DNA of 64,000 bases from an uncultured Clostridia bacterium (GTDB lineage Bacteria > Bacillota > Clostridia > Oscillospirales > Oscillospiraceae). The position numbers and the translations under genes are program-made. The notes below the pieces were generated by a model. That model ran no database searches. It had not been told where the DNA came from and saw nothing but the letters and a program-made list of their open reading frames with translations. The first letter of the stretch is position 1, and every line of letters starts with the position of its first letter. The DNA lies in NCBI GenBank assembly GCA_946531435.1, contig CAMNAO010000002.1, forward strand, positions 62,001 through 126,000, written 5' to 3'. Of the stretch, positions 35,983 through 44,801 are shown piece by piece.

Positions 35983-36927
35983 TTAATAAAAAGTGGCCAC
36001 CGGCTCATCCGGCGTCAGGGCTTCGGTCCAGTTGAGGCAGGTCAGCACCGGCCCCACCCGACCGTAGACGTCGGAGTGGCGGATCTCAATTTTTGCGGTA
36101 AGGTTGATCCAACTGCGGTTTTTCGGCTTTTTCCGCGCGGGCATCCGTACCACAAGACCGGCAAACTGGATATCGGCGGCGCAGCAGGTCATCAGATCCC
36201 GGCCGAAGATGATCTCATCCTTCCCCAGATCCCGGCGGACCACCGCCACGCCCTTGACGGAAACGGTTTTCCCGTCATACTTCTTCATCTCCTCCGAGAG
36301 ATCCCGGTACCAAAGGGCATAATCCCGGTCATAGATGACGCAGGGATCGTCGTCGATATTGAAGGGCAGGGGGTCCTCGATCTCGTCATACTGCACGTTG
36401 CCGTCGGGGGCCTCATAGGCGATGTTGGAGGAGCGGTTCATCACCCGCACCAGCTTGTGATAGGGCATGACGTCCGCCCCGGCGGGGAAGCGGTTGAAAA
36501 CCACCAGCTCCGCCGTCTTGAGCTTGTCCCCCACCAGATTGCGCATGTTGGCGTTGAAGGTCAGGATGGTGTTGGCGTCGGCGAACATGAACTCCTGGGC
36601 GATGTACCAGTCGTCGGGGAGGGCGTTGAACAGCTGGTCGAGAAGCCACATGCCGTTGTACTCAATGAGTACCCGGCTGCACTTGTTGGCCTTCAGAGCC
36701 GCTGCCAGGGTTTTCCGGTTGAGCTCCGTTTCGCTCTCAATGGTCTTGATATAGACATTGTGGGCGGCGAAGGAGTCGGGGGCGTATTCCTCCTCCCCCT
36801 CCTCGCATACCACAAGGAGAGTGTTCTCCTGGCCGTTGTTGAAGCGGGGGTCCTCTAAGGTTTCCTGTATAAATTTGGTCTTGCCGGAGTCCAGAAATCC
36901 GGTAAAGAGATATACGGGTACTTCCAT
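35983..36927 (-). CDS. CobW-like GTPase fused to a YcgQ/DUF1980-like domain
   Basis: 314-residue protein. The N-terminal half is a COG0523-type G3E GTPase with P-loop GFLDSGKT (residues 10-17) but without the CxCC metal motif. The C-terminal ~95 residues (DGKTVSVKGVAVVRRDLGKDE, then LMTCCAADIQFAGLVV) match the C-terminal pattern of YcgQ/TIGR03943 (DUF1980) proteins, which normally pair with a permease. The fusion suggests a metal-handling role at the membrane, but no permease is adjacent. It lies 7 bp after the His-rich CobW gene and is surely co-transcribed with it. Confidence 0.75.
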   Translation of the reverse strand: MEVPVYLFTGFLDSGKTKFIQETLEDPRFNNGQENTLLVVCEEGEEEYAPDSFAAHNVYIKTIESETELNRKTLAAALKANKCSRVLIEYNGMWLLDQLFNALPDDWYIAQEFMFADANTILTFNANMRNLVGDKLKTAELVVFNRFPAGADVMPYHKLVRVMNRSSNIAYEAPDGNVQYDEIEDPLPFNIDDDPCVIYDRDYALWYRDLSEEMKKYDGKTVSVKGVAVVRRDLGKDEIIFGRDLMTCCAADIQFAGLVVRMPARKKPKNRSWINLTAKIEIRHSDVYGRVGPVLTCLNWTEALTPDEPVATFY

Positions 36928-36934
36928 GGCGTCC

Positions 36935-38038
36935 TCAGTTCAGCCCGAAGAGGGTCTTGATGGCATCCTGCTTCAACTCCGCGCCGATGACGCAGAGCCG
37001 ACCGGTCACGGCAGGGGAGGAGGGACGGAACTCGATCTCACCGGGCACATGGTCGAACTGGACCCAGCCCTCGGTGGTGTTCACCACGCCCTTGGCGCGG
37101 AGGACAGCGCCGAAGCGCGCCTCGTCATCCAGAGCCTCCACTGCAGCCTGCAGGGCTGTCTTGTCAAAGATATGGCCGGTCTCCACGCCCCAGCTGTCAA
37201 AAATCTCATCAGCGTCGTGGTCATCCTCACCATGATGGTGGTGATGGTGATGATGGTGGTGGCCATGGGCGTCCTCATGCTCGTGTTCATGTTCGTGCTC
37301 GTGTTCATGCTCATGCTCGTGTTCATGCTCATGCTCATGTTCATGCTCGTGCTCGTGTTCATGTTCATGCTCGTCCTCGTCCTCATCCTCGTCGTCATTG
37401 AGGGCGCCTTCCGCGCTGAGCTTCTGGATGGCGATCTCCAGGGTATCCCGGCGCTCCATGGCGTCCAGGATCTGCCGACCGTTCAGCTCCTCCCAGGGGG
37501 TGGTGACCACCACGGCGGAGGTGTTGTACTTGCGGATGATGTCCATGGTCTCCTGCAGCTTCTGCTCGCTGATGCCGGTGGTGCGGCTCAGAACGATGCA
37601 GCTGGAGTGCTCGATCTGGTTGACATAAAATTCGCCAAAATTCTTCTCATAGATCCGGGCCTTCTTGGCGTCGGCCACGGTGGTCAGCCCGTTGATGACC
37701 ATGTCGGGGATCCCCGCCTTCTCCACGGCGTAGACCACGTCGGAGAGCTTGCCGACCCCGGAGGGCTCGATAAGGATGCGATCGGGATGATACTGCGCCA
37801 CCACCAGCTTCAGCGCCTCACTGAAATCGCCGGAGAGGGAGCAGCAGATGCAGCCGGAGTTCAGCTCATTGACCTGAATGCCCGCATCCTGCATGAAGGC
37901 GCCGTCCACGCCGATCTCACCGAATTCGTTCTCGATGAGGACCAGCTGTTCGCCCTGGTAGGCCTCCTGGATGAGCTTTTTGATGAGTGTGGTTTTCCCG
38001 GCACCCAAAAATCCGGAAAAGATGTCGATTTTTGTCAT
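36935..38038 (-). CDS. COG0523/CobW-type metallochaperone GTPase, His-rich
   Basis: 367-residue GTPase of the ZNG1/YeiR/CobW group, which delivers metal to client proteins. P-loop GFLGAGKTT (9-17), ENEFGEIGVD, the metal-binding CICC motif (Cys63, Cys65, Cys66) and EPSGVG are intact. A linker at about 214-280 is almost entirely His, Glu and Asp, with a run of alternating His-Glu and then ten consecutive His: a metal store or sensor. The C-terminal CobW domain follows. Zinc is the likeliest metal. First gene of the two-gene operon. Confidence 0.88.
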   Translation of the reverse strand: MTKIDIFSGFLGAGKTTLIKKLIQEAYQGEQLVLIENEFGEIGVDGAFMQDAGIQVNELNSGCICCSLSGDFSEALKLVVAQYHPDRILIEPSGVGKLSDVVYAVEKAGIPDMVINGLTTVADAKKARIYEKNFGEFYVNQIEHSSCIVLSRTTGISEQKLQETMDIIRKYNTSAVVVTTPWEELNGRQILDAMERRDTLEIAIQKLSAEGALNDDEDEDEDEHEHEHEHEHEHEHEHEHEHEHEHEHEHEHEHEDAHGHHHHHHHHHHGEDDHDADEIFDSWGVETGHIFDKTALQAAVEALDDEARFGAVLRAKGVVNTTEGWVQFDHVPGEIEFRPSSPAVTGRLCVIGAELKQDAIKTLFGLN

Positions 38039-38112
38039 TTTTTACCCTTCTTTGCATATTTCCTTCAGGATTTCTCCTGAGATAAAAGGCTCATACTTTT
38101 TATCCACCCCAC

Positions 38113-38157
38113 ATTATAACACTCATTCGCAAATTTGCAAGTCTTTTGCAGATTTGC
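38113..38157 (-). promoter_or_regulatory. Promoter and candidate operator of the CobW operon
   Basis: On the minus strand, TTGCAA (38135-38140), a 16-bp spacer and TATAAT (38113-38118) form a promoter. Two similar palindromes, GCAAATTTGC (38129-38138) and GCAGATTTGC (38148-38157), 19 bp apart, overlap and precede the -35 box. Their placement suits a repressor. They do not match a Fur or Zur consensus that I know, so the regulator is unidentified. Confidence 0.5.
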
Positions 38158-38262
38158 TGTCCGGCAAATGGAACTCGGTGAAATAGAAATCCCTCTGGTG
38201 AGGCGTATCGGTTTGTGTTATAATAACGTATCTCTATGCAGAGAATGAGAGGAGGTGGGGCC

Positions 38263-38820
38263 GTGCAATGCCGGACCTGCGGGACACGCAATGTGTATTA
38301 TGCCCGTTTCTGTAAAGCCTGTGACGCCCCCTTCACGCAGGAGGAGCGTGACGGCGGCTACAAGGCTACCATCTGGGGAAAACTGGAGGCCCTGGAGGAT
38401 TGGAAGGACACCCTGACGCTGAATAAGTTCTTTTCCAGCTGGCCGGTACGGATCCTGACGCTGTTGCTCATTGTTGCCATCGGGCTTTTTCTGCGCGGGC
38501 GGGAAGGCAATGCGCTGCGCCTTTTGGAGAGCGATCAGTACAGGATCGAGGCCAACGATTCGGCGGGAGAGTACTATCTCTATACGGAGGAGGATGAGAT
38601 CGGCCTTCGCTTCCGCTTCCCCCATGAGGTATCCTCTCTGCAGCTTGTCTCCTTTGACCGGGAGGGAAGCGCTGTCCTGCGGCAGACCTTCTCCCCGGAG
38701 GAGGAGGTCTGCATCCGGGTGGAGAGCGCCGACTGGTTTCGGATCGAGGCGGAGTATGTGTCCGACCCTGCGGAGAGCCGGACCATCTTCGTCTATCGTC
38801 CGTTGGAGGAGCAGCCATGA
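38263..38820 (+). CDS. Zinc-ribbon single-pass membrane protein (hypothetical)
   Basis: 185 residues. The start is GTG at 38263, 7 bases after aggagg; an ATG 27 bases upstream lies before that site. N-terminal zinc ribbon CRTCGTRNVYYARFCKACDA (residues 3-22), a membrane helix at about 63-78 (ILTLLLIVAIGLFL), then an extracytoplasmic beta-rich domain of ~100 residues. Family unknown. It overlaps the next gene by 4 bp and shares its layout. Confidence 0.68.
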   Translation: MQCRTCGTRNVYYARFCKACDAPFTQEERDGGYKATIWGKLEALEDWKDTLTLNKFFSSWPVRILTLLLIVAIGLFLRGREGNALRLLESDQYRIEANDSAGEYYLYTEEDEIGLRFRFPHEVSSLQLVSFDREGSAVLRQTFSPEEEVCIRVESADWFRIEAEYVSDPAESRTIFVYRPLEEQP

Positions 38821-40439
38821 CAGGAAACAGTATGGGACAGGGCTTCTGCATCTGGTGCGGGGAGCCTGTGAGAGAGGGTTCTTTCTTCTGCGGGCGAACG
38901 GGCCGCAGTCTTGCGCCGAAGGAGCGCCCCTTCCGGGATTATGTGATCCGTAAATGCAAGGGAAAGGCGGCTGATACGGCCTTCGATCTGATAAAAAAGT
39001 ATTTGAAAGCCCATTTCTTTGGTACGGTTCTGACACTGACCGTGGCGGTGACTGCCGTTGCCGCCGCGACCGGGGGCGGCAGTCCCCGGTACATGAAGCA
39101 GGTCAGCCACCGGCCCCGGCAGGCGACGGCCTGGGAGCTCAGGCAGGATGAGCAGGCGGAGGAGAACACGGTTTCGGCTCCTTCGACCGCGAGAAATACG
39201 GCGGAGAGCGGGATCCCTTCCGAGAAAACCCGTACCCTGTCTGAACCCACGCCTCCGGCGGAGACGGCGGAGACAATAGAAGCGGCGGAGACGCAGACGA
39301 CCCAGGCTGAGGGATCGACCCTTCTCCCGGCGGGAGAGATTGCGGCGGCCGGAAATACGCTCTATTACTGGCGCTATACCCGTGACAGCCTGGAATCCCC
39401 CAGCTTGTTCGCTTCCTTTCCGGTTCTGGCCGGGGCGCCCAAAGCGCTGATCGCCAACAGGGACGGCACGGAGGAGACGGTGCTGGAGGCGGCGGGCACC
39501 GGCATTCTGGCAGTGGTCCGGGGCACGATTTTCTATATGGAAAAAGGGGCGGACGGATATGACCGGGTGCTCTCTTACCGGCCGGAGACCGGGGAGACGG
39601 CGGAATATGGCCGCGGAACCATTCTGGGGGCCGATCCCGACGCCGGCAGAGTCGTTCTCTCGTCCTATGACGCCGATCTTAAGACCAATGTGATCGCCTC
39701 CGTCTCTGTCCCCGAGGGGGAGCGCAGGGTCCTTTTCCAGGGGACCCTTCTGGCCATCCATGACGGACGGATCTACTACGAAGGACCGTCGGAGACCGCC
39801 CAGCGCTCCCGCGGCTCCGTATCTCTGCGCTCCGTTTCCGTTGAGGGCGGGGATGACCGGGAGCTCTTCCGCACACCGGCCAACTTCCCCTATGAAATCG
39901 CCAATGGCTACTGCGCCATCATGCAGCTCTATTTCCCGACGATTGACGGGATCGAATATGCCTACTTCTCCTACGGTTCCATCGCCGGCACGGGGATGTT
40001 CTATCAGGGCGGAGGCATTGCCCGAGCAAGGCTGGACGGCGGCGGAGGCGAGCAGGTCTCTCCGGAAGGAGAACTGGTGAATAAATATTTCTCCGTGAAT
40101 CCGGATGGCAGCATAGTGATCGGGGAGGAGGAGTACATGCTGGAGGACAGCATGAATCTCTCTTTACAGGTGGACGGCAGCTACTATGTCTTTGAGCCTT
40201 CGGATGGCAGCCGCCGCCTGGCGCTGACGTCGGCGGACCTGATCTCTTCGGAAGGGGAGAGTCCGGCACGGGTCAGCATCCTGGGGTATGACGGCGTCCG
40301 GGTCTACTACCGCTGCTATTACGGCGTGCGGGATCCGGGCAGTGACCTTGGATGGCGTGAGGCCTATGCCCTTACCGGCGGCTTCCTTGCGGTGAAGGAT
40401 CTGGAGACCGGCACGGTGACAGTGCTCTCCCGCTTCTGA
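38817..40439 (+). CDS. Zinc-ribbon-like membrane protein with propeller-like exterior (hypothetical)
   Basis: 540 residues: N-terminal degenerate zinc ribbon CIWCGEPVREGSFFC with only three of four cysteines, a membrane helix at about 68-86 (FFGTVLTLTVAVTAVAAA), a Pro/Glu/Thr/Ala-rich linker (about 100-175), and a large exterior domain with repeated beta motifs (GNTLYYWRY, GTIFYME, GRIYYEG, GVRVYYRC) like DUF5050-type propellers. Function unknown; a surface sensor or wall protein is plausible. Translationally coupled to the preceding zinc-ribbon gene. Confidence 0.68.
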   Translation: MTGNSMGQGFCIWCGEPVREGSFFCGRTGRSLAPKERPFRDYVIRKCKGKAADTAFDLIKKYLKAHFFGTVLTLTVAVTAVAAATGGGSPRYMKQVSHRPRQATAWELRQDEQAEENTVSAPSTARNTAESGIPSEKTRTLSEPTPPAETAETIEAAETQTTQAEGSTLLPAGEIAAAGNTLYYWRYTRDSLESPSLFASFPVLAGAPKALIANRDGTEETVLEAAGTGILAVVRGTIFYMEKGADGYDRVLSYRPETGETAEYGRGTILGADPDAGRVVLSSYDADLKTNVIASVSVPEGERRVLFQGTLLAIHDGRIYYEGPSETAQRSRGSVSLRSVSVEGGDDRELFRTPANFPYEIANGYCAIMQLYFPTIDGIEYAYFSYGSIAGTGMFYQGGGIARARLDGGGGEQVSPEGELVNKYFSVNPDGSIVIGEEEYMLEDSMNLSLQVDGSYYVFEPSDGSRRLALTSADLISSEGESPARVSILGYDGVRVYYRCYYGVRDPGSDLGWREAYALTGGFLAVKDLETGTVTVLSRF

Positions 40440-40466
40440 GCGGGGAGAGCCCGGAAAAGAAACAAC

Positions 40467-40511
40467 GATCCCGGTAGGCCGAAAGCGGCATACCGGGATC
40501 GATTTGCTTTT
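40467..40511. terminator. Terminator between convergent zinc-ribbon genes
   Basis: CGATCCCGGTA pairs with TACCGGGATCG (40467-40501), followed by atttgcttttt. Confidence 0.8.
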
Positions 40512-40515
40512 TATC

Positions 40516-41772
40516 CTATTCGTTCACCGGCACATTCCGTGTGAGGACGGCGTCGCAGAGGACAGCCAGATCGTTTGGCCCTTCGGTGGCGGGGTACTGG
40601 ATGGTCAGTGTGTTGACGCCGCGGACGTCCAGGGTAAAGGAGGAGGAGGGAACGCCTCTTTTCATGGTGTCGGAGGTATAGACCAGCACGCCGTCACAGT
40701 AGATCTGGAAATACTTGGAGTATTGGACGGAGTCGTTGTCCCGCGCCTTGTTCTCCGGCAGAATACACCAGCCGGAGAAACTGTCGTAGGCGCCGGCCAG
40801 GTCAAAGGTGATGGAATAAGGCCCCAGCTCAGGTCCGTCCATATGAAGGCCGAAGGTGAACACATTTCCATCGGCGTCCCTGGGACGGCTTGCCAGATGA
40901 CCGGGCGTCTCCACGTCCCGCCAGTCATTGCTGGTGGGGAAGGGAAGCGCCTCCTCCTGATGGTAATAGACCTTGCCGAAGCGCGCGGAGGGGCTGAGGC
41001 TGTTTAGGGGGACCTCCTCGAGCCTGTATTCCGGTTCCGCGGGTATGGGTTCTTCCGCGGGTGAGGGGTCTTCATTGGCTGCCGGAACATCGATGTCCGC
41101 AGGGACTTCCGCGGGTGCGGGCTCCTCGTTGGACGTAGGAGCTTCGGTGGATGTGGGCTCCTCGTTGGACGCAGGAGCTTCGGTGGATGTGGGCTCCTCG
41201 TTGACCGCAGGGACTTCAGCGGGTGTGGGTTCTTCATGGGGCGCAGGGGCTTCGTTGATTGTGGGCTCTTCATTAGGCGCGGGGGCCTCCTCAGGCTCCG
41301 CCGTGGGGGCCGGCGCCTCTGATCCGGCTGTTTCCAAAGCGCCGGAGGGAAGCTCCTCCTCCGGATTGGGCCGCCGGGAAGCTGGCTGATCGCTTGCGGG
41401 GACACCGGCGGAATCCGTCGGAACGCTGCCCCTTGGGAACTCGATCCGTTCGGCAACGCGCCCGGTGAGATCCGACGGTGGCCGGTGAGAGAGAACAAAC
41501 CAGATGCCGAGTCCCAGGATCAGCACCAAACCCGCAAGGACGGGGATCATCCAGCGCCTGGAAGCTCTTCCGGCCTTCGTTCCGGTGGGGGCGATAAAGC
41601 CATAGGGCTTGCCGCAGGCGGTGCAGAAGCGATCAGAGACGGCATTCTCTCTCATGCAGGCGGGACAGATCCAGCCGGGAGCGGCCTTGAGCTCCTGCGG
41701 AGGAGCACAGCGGGGACAGCGCCCGGACCGGGGATCCAGGGGAGCGCCGCATCGCGTACAGAATCGATTCAT
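40516..41772 (-). CDS. Double zinc-ribbon membrane protein with NPCBM-like domain
   Basis: 418 residues: two N-terminal zinc ribbons (CTRCGAPLDPRSGRCPRC and CPACMRENAVSDRFCTAC), a membrane helix at about 75-95, a long Glu/Pro/Ala/Thr repeat linker (about 130-270), then a C-terminal domain resembling the NPCBM carbohydrate-binding module (YSITFDLAGAYDSFSG ... FQIYCDGVLVYTSDTM). The sugar-binding assignment is inference. Together with the two genes on the opposite strand it makes a cluster of proteins that all place a zinc ribbon inside the cell and a large domain outside. Confidence 0.75.
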   Translation of the reverse strand: MNRFCTRCGAPLDPRSGRCPRCAPPQELKAAPGWICPACMRENAVSDRFCTACGKPYGFIAPTGTKAGRASRRWMIPVLAGLVLILGLGIWFVLSHRPPSDLTGRVAERIEFPRGSVPTDSAGVPASDQPASRRPNPEEELPSGALETAGSEAPAPTAEPEEAPAPNEEPTINEAPAPHEEPTPAEVPAVNEEPTSTEAPASNEEPTSTEAPTSNEEPAPAEVPADIDVPAANEDPSPAEEPIPAEPEYRLEEVPLNSLSPSARFGKVYYHQEEALPFPTSNDWRDVETPGHLASRPRDADGNVFTFGLHMDGPELGPYSITFDLAGAYDSFSGWCILPENKARDNDSVQYSKYFQIYCDGVLVYTSDTMKRGVPSSSFTLDVRGVNTLTIQYPATEGPNDLAVLCDAVLTRNVPVNE

Positions 41773-41870
41773 TCGGGGTCACCCTTTCTTTTGGCGTGCC
41801 TTGTAGTTGGGGAAGAGACTCCCCAAGGAAGGATTGTAGCACTGCATTCCCGTTTTTTCAATTCGCAGCA

Positions 41871-41898
41871 TTGACAATCCGCAAAAAAGTGCTATAGT
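41871..41898 (+). promoter_or_regulatory. Promoter of TPP riboswitch-thiT
   Basis: TTGACA (41871-41876), 16-bp spacer, TATAGT (41893-41898), just upstream of the riboswitch. Confidence 0.8.
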
Positions 41899-41904
41899 TT
41901 GCGG

Positions 41905-41998
41905 TAAAGGGGTGCTGGGTATCTCCCGGCTGAGACTGCGGCAGGAAGTCGCGGGACCCTATGAACCTGTTCGGGTAATGCCGGCGTAGGGAGGATAT
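41905..41998 (+). promoter_or_regulatory. TPP riboswitch (THI element)
   Basis: Conserved THI-box parts in order: GGGGTGC (41909), GGCTGAGA, ACCCTATGAACCTG, GGGTAATGCCGGCGTAGGGA. Senses thiamine pyrophosphate. A strong terminator follows directly, so ligand binding is expected to switch off thiT transcription. Confidence 0.96.
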
Positions 41999-42007
41999 GG
42001 AGCCTTT

Positions 42008-42036
42008 CTCCGCGGGTTTGCCCCGCGGAGTTTTTT
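42008..42036 (+). terminator. Riboswitch-controlled terminator
   Basis: CTCCGCGGG-tttgc-CCCGCGGAG followed by tttttt, lying between the TPP aptamer and the thiT start. Confidence 0.92.
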
Positions 42037-42059
42037 ATTCTGTAAGGAGGAAGAAAACT

Positions 42060-42611
42060 ATGAAAAACAAAAATCTTCGCGCACTGACGGAGAGTGCCAT
42101 TCTTGTAGCGGCGGCTCTGGTGCTGAGCTATCTGAAGATTCCCACCGGTCTGGCCTTTGGGGGCTTCGGCGGCTCCATCGATTTTGTTATGATCCCCCTC
42201 ATTCTGATCGGTGTCCGCTGGGGCCTGGGCTGGGGCCTGGGCGCCGGGCTCGTTTTCGGTACCATGAAATTCCTCTTCGCCGGCGGCTCTGCCGTCAACT
42301 GGCAGTCCATGCTGCTGGATTACTCCCTGGCCTATATGCTGGTGGGCCTTTCCGGCGTCACCCGGAAGAGCCTTCCTCTCGGCGCCCTGGTGGGCTGTAT
42401 CGGCCGTTTCTTCATTCATTTCCTCAGCGGCGTCACGATTTACGCGGAGTACATGCCGGAGACCTTTTTCAATATGACCATGACGAGTCCCGCGATCTAC
42501 TCGGTGCTCTATAACGGCTCCTACATGCTGCCCAACACGATCCTGGCCGTTGTGATCTGCGCGCTCCTGCAGAAGCCGCTGGCAAAATACATTCCCAATA
42601 CAGGGAACTGA
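42060..42611 (+). CDS. thiT: Thiamine ECF transporter S component
   Basis: Membrane substrate-binding subunit that captures thiamine for an energy-coupling factor (ECF) transporter; the shared EcfA/A'/T module is elsewhere. The 183 residues form about six hydrophobic segments, with the ThiT-like FGGFGGSIDFVMIPLILIGVR and WQSMLLDYSLAY stretches. The start is the ATG at 42060, ten bases after taaggagg, not the longer frame across the terminator. The TPP riboswitch upstream strongly supports the substrate. Confidence 0.93.
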   Translation: MKNKNLRALTESAILVAAALVLSYLKIPTGLAFGGFGGSIDFVMIPLILIGVRWGLGWGLGAGLVFGTMKFLFAGGSAVNWQSMLLDYSLAYMLVGLSGVTRKSLPLGALVGCIGRFFIHFLSGVTIYAEYMPETFFNMTMTSPAIYSVLYNGSYMLPNTILAVVICALLQKPLAKYIPNTGN

Positions 42612-42639
42612 GCAATTCCTCTAAAAAACCCGTTTTCTC

Positions 42640-42669
42640 TTGACAGATGCGGGAAAAACAAGGTATAAT
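42640..42669 (+). promoter_or_regulatory. Promoter of the rpmH operon
   Basis: TTGACA (42640-42645), 18-bp spacer, TATAAT (42664-42669), about 100 bp before rpmH. Confidence 0.8.
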
Positions 42670-42772
42670 TATCTTCCGTGCCGTGTGTACCGACACGGAA
42701 GATTTTATGTCAACTGCGCCGCCCGGCGGTGTCGAGTATAGTTGAAAAATATTTAATACGGAGGAACCCACA

Positions 42773-42907
42773 ATGAAAAGAACCTACCAGCCCAAGAAGC
42801 GTCAGCGCAACAAGGTCCATGGCTTCCGTGCCCGGATGAGCACTGCCAATGGCCGCAAGGTCCTGGCCCGTCGCCGCCAGAAGGGCAGGAAAGAGCTCAC
42901 TGTCTGA
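42773..42907 (+). CDS. rpmH: 50S ribosomal protein L34
   Basis: 44-residue ribosomal protein with the invariant pattern [20 protein letters not shown] and a basic C-terminus ([13 protein letters not shown]). ATG follows cggaggaacccaca. It heads the conserved rpmH-rnpA-yidD-yidC-jag cluster, though dnaA is not found upstream here; thiT is. Confidence 0.97.
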   Translation: MKRTYQPKKRQRNKVHGFRARMSTANGRKVLARRRQKGRKELTV

Positions 42908-42962
42908 TGTGCGCTCCGGCATAGGGCCGGGGGATCACCCACCGGGCTCCGGAGGAATGTAA

Positions 42963-43307
42963 GTGAGATTTACGGTATCGCTGAAAAACAACTATGATTT
43001 CCGGCGCCTCTACCAGAAGGGGAAGAGCGCCGCGACCCACCGTCTGCTGCTTTACTGCCGAAAGACCCGCCGGCCGCAAAACCGTGTGGGCTACACGGTC
43101 AGCACAAAGCTGGGCAACGCCGTGCACCGCAACCGTGTGCGCCGTCGTCTCAGGGAGGTCTATCGCCTTCATGAGGGGGAATTGCAGCCCGGCTGGGATA
43201 TGGTGGTGGTGGTGCGCCATGGGGGGGTCGACGCCCCCTATCGGGAGCTGGAGGCGGATTTCCTGCGTCTTGTGAAGAAGCTGGGGATCCTGGAGCCTGT
43301 CGAATGA
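42963..43307 (+). CDS. rnpA: Ribonuclease P protein component
   Basis: 114-residue protein subunit of RNase P, which helps the catalytic RNA mature tRNA 5' ends. The RNR signature region is present as [15 protein letters not shown] (about residues 50-64). The start is a GTG at 42963 with ggaggaatgtaa before it. The end overlaps yidD by 4 bp. Confidence 0.95.
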   Translation: MRFTVSLKNNYDFRRLYQKGKSAATHRLLLYCRKTRRPQNRVGYTVSTKLGNAVHRNRVRRRLREVYRLHEGELQPGWDMVVVVRHGGVDAPYRELEADFLRLVKKLGILEPVE

Positions 43308-43522
43308 AGAAGCTCCTCATCGCCCTCATACGCTTTTATCAGCGGCATATCTCACCCGCGCTTCCGCCGCGGTGTATTTTCATTCCCACCTGTTCCCAGT
43401 ATGCCGTTGAGGCGTTGGAGAAATACGGGTTTTGGAAGGGCGGCTGGCTTGCCCTAAGGCGGATACTCCGCTGCCATCCCTTCCACGGGAAGCATTTTGA
43501 TCCCTACGATCCTGTGCCCTGA
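43304..43522 (+). CDS. yidD: Membrane protein insertion efficiency factor YidD
   Basis: 72-residue peripheral protein with the invariant [20 protein letters not shown] and RCHPFH motifs, including the conserved cysteines. It assists YidC/Sec insertion. ATG overlaps rnpA; yidC follows 23 bp downstream. Confidence 0.95.
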   Translation: MKKLLIALIRFYQRHISPALPPRCIFIPTCSQYAVEALEKYGFWKGGWLALRRILRCHPFHGKHFDPYDPVP

Positions 43523-43545
43523 CACGGATTGGAGAAAAACGGAAT

Positions 43546-44754
43546 ATGATGAAAGCAATTGCCAAGCCCTTCGGCGTCCTGCTGATGTGGCTCTACCAGG
43601 TGCTGGGCAACTATGGACTCGCGCTCCTGGCCTTCGCCCTCATTGTCCGCCTCATCATGCTGCCCTTCCAGATGAAGAGCAAAAAAGGCATGCTGCGGAT
43701 GAGCCGTCTGAATCCCGTTCTGAACGATATTCAGAAGCGCTATGCGGGCAACCAGCAGAAGATCAATGAGGAGACGCAGAAGCTCTATCAGGAGGAGCAT
43801 GTGAATCCCATGTCCGGCTGCCTCTGGTCCCTGCTCCCGTTCCCCATCCTGATCGCTCTCTATCAGGCCATCCGCTATCCCATCACAATCATGATGGGTG
43901 TGGCGGAGTCTCAGCTGCAGGAGGGCGGCGCCCTGCTGAATAAGCTCACGGAGCTGGGCTTTTCTCTTGACGGCGTCCGCAATGCCGCGGCCTATGGTCA
44001 GATCTTCCAGACGCAGTTTATTCACCAGAACTGGAGCTCCTTCGCCTCTCTCGGGGTGGAGAAGCTGCGGAACATCGACTTCGGCTTCCTTGGGATTGAC
44101 CTGGGCCAGGTGCCCAATTTCAGCTTTATCACCTCCGGTGATATGAGCTGGAACAATGTGGGCCTCTTCCTGATCCCCGTGCTGGCTGCCTTTTTGACCT
44201 GGGCCTCCAGCAAGGTGTCCACCGCCACCAACGGCGGCGGAGCGCAGAACCAGGAGCAGCAGGCCAGCATGGCCTCCATGAACCTGATGATGCCCCTCAT
44301 GACCCTGGTTTTCGCCTTCATGATGCCCGCTTCCATGGGCCTCTACTGGGCGGCCGGCTCTCTCTTCGGCGGCATTCAGGAGTTCGTGATGAACAAGTAC
44401 TACAACAAGATCCTGGACAAGGAGGACGCCGTCAACATCCAGCGGCGCCGTGCCCGTGAGGCGGAGCTGGAGGCCAAGCGCCAGGAGACGGAGCGCCTCC
44501 GTGCCGAGGGAAACACCAGTGTGAATCCCAATACCTCCAAGCGCAAGCAGCAGCTCAAGGAGCAGCAGGAGAGGGACGCCCGCAGCCAGGAGTATGAACG
44601 GAAAAAGGCCGCCGACCGGGGGGAGACCCTGGCCGAGGATATAGGCAGGGTGGGTGACCGCCGCTATGCCAGAGGCAGGGCCTATGATCCCGACAGATAC
44701 AACAAACCCGCCGAGGAAACCGACGGCGCGACGGAAAGCACGGAAGAAGACTGA
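43546..44754 (+). CDS. yidC: YidC/OxaA membrane protein insertase
   Basis: 402-residue Gram-positive-type insertase (SpoIIIJ/YqjG-like) without the large periplasmic domain of E. coli YidC. Core signature MLPFQMKSKKGMLRMSRLNP and the later helices MNLMMPLMTLVFAFMMPASM are visible. The cytoplasmic C-tail of ~130 residues is highly charged and longer than usual, suited to ribosome docking. I see no lipobox at the start. It sits between yidD and jag. Confidence 0.93.
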   Translation: MMKAIAKPFGVLLMWLYQVLGNYGLALLAFALIVRLIMLPFQMKSKKGMLRMSRLNPVLNDIQKRYAGNQQKINEETQKLYQEEHVNPMSGCLWSLLPFPILIALYQAIRYPITIMMGVAESQLQEGGALLNKLTELGFSLDGVRNAAAYGQIFQTQFIHQNWSSFASLGVEKLRNIDFGFLGIDLGQVPNFSFITSGDMSWNNVGLFLIPVLAAFLTWASSKVSTATNGGGAQNQEQQASMASMNLMMPLMTLVFAFMMPASMGLYWAAGSLFGGIQEFVMNKYYNKILDKEDAVNIQRRRAREAELEAKRQETERLRAEGNTSVNPNTSKRKQQLKEQQERDARSQEYERKKAADRGETLAEDIGRVGDRRYARGRAYDPDRYNKPAEETDGATESTEED

Positions 44755-44801
44755 GCCCCCGCGGGCGTCAGATTTGCTATGAAGGAGAGTCTGCTTCAAT
44801 T

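Noticed and set aside
36758..38080. 440-codon plus-strand frame over the two GTPase genes
   Set aside because: Its Met/Val/Phe-rich stretch is only the antisense reading of the poly-His linker.
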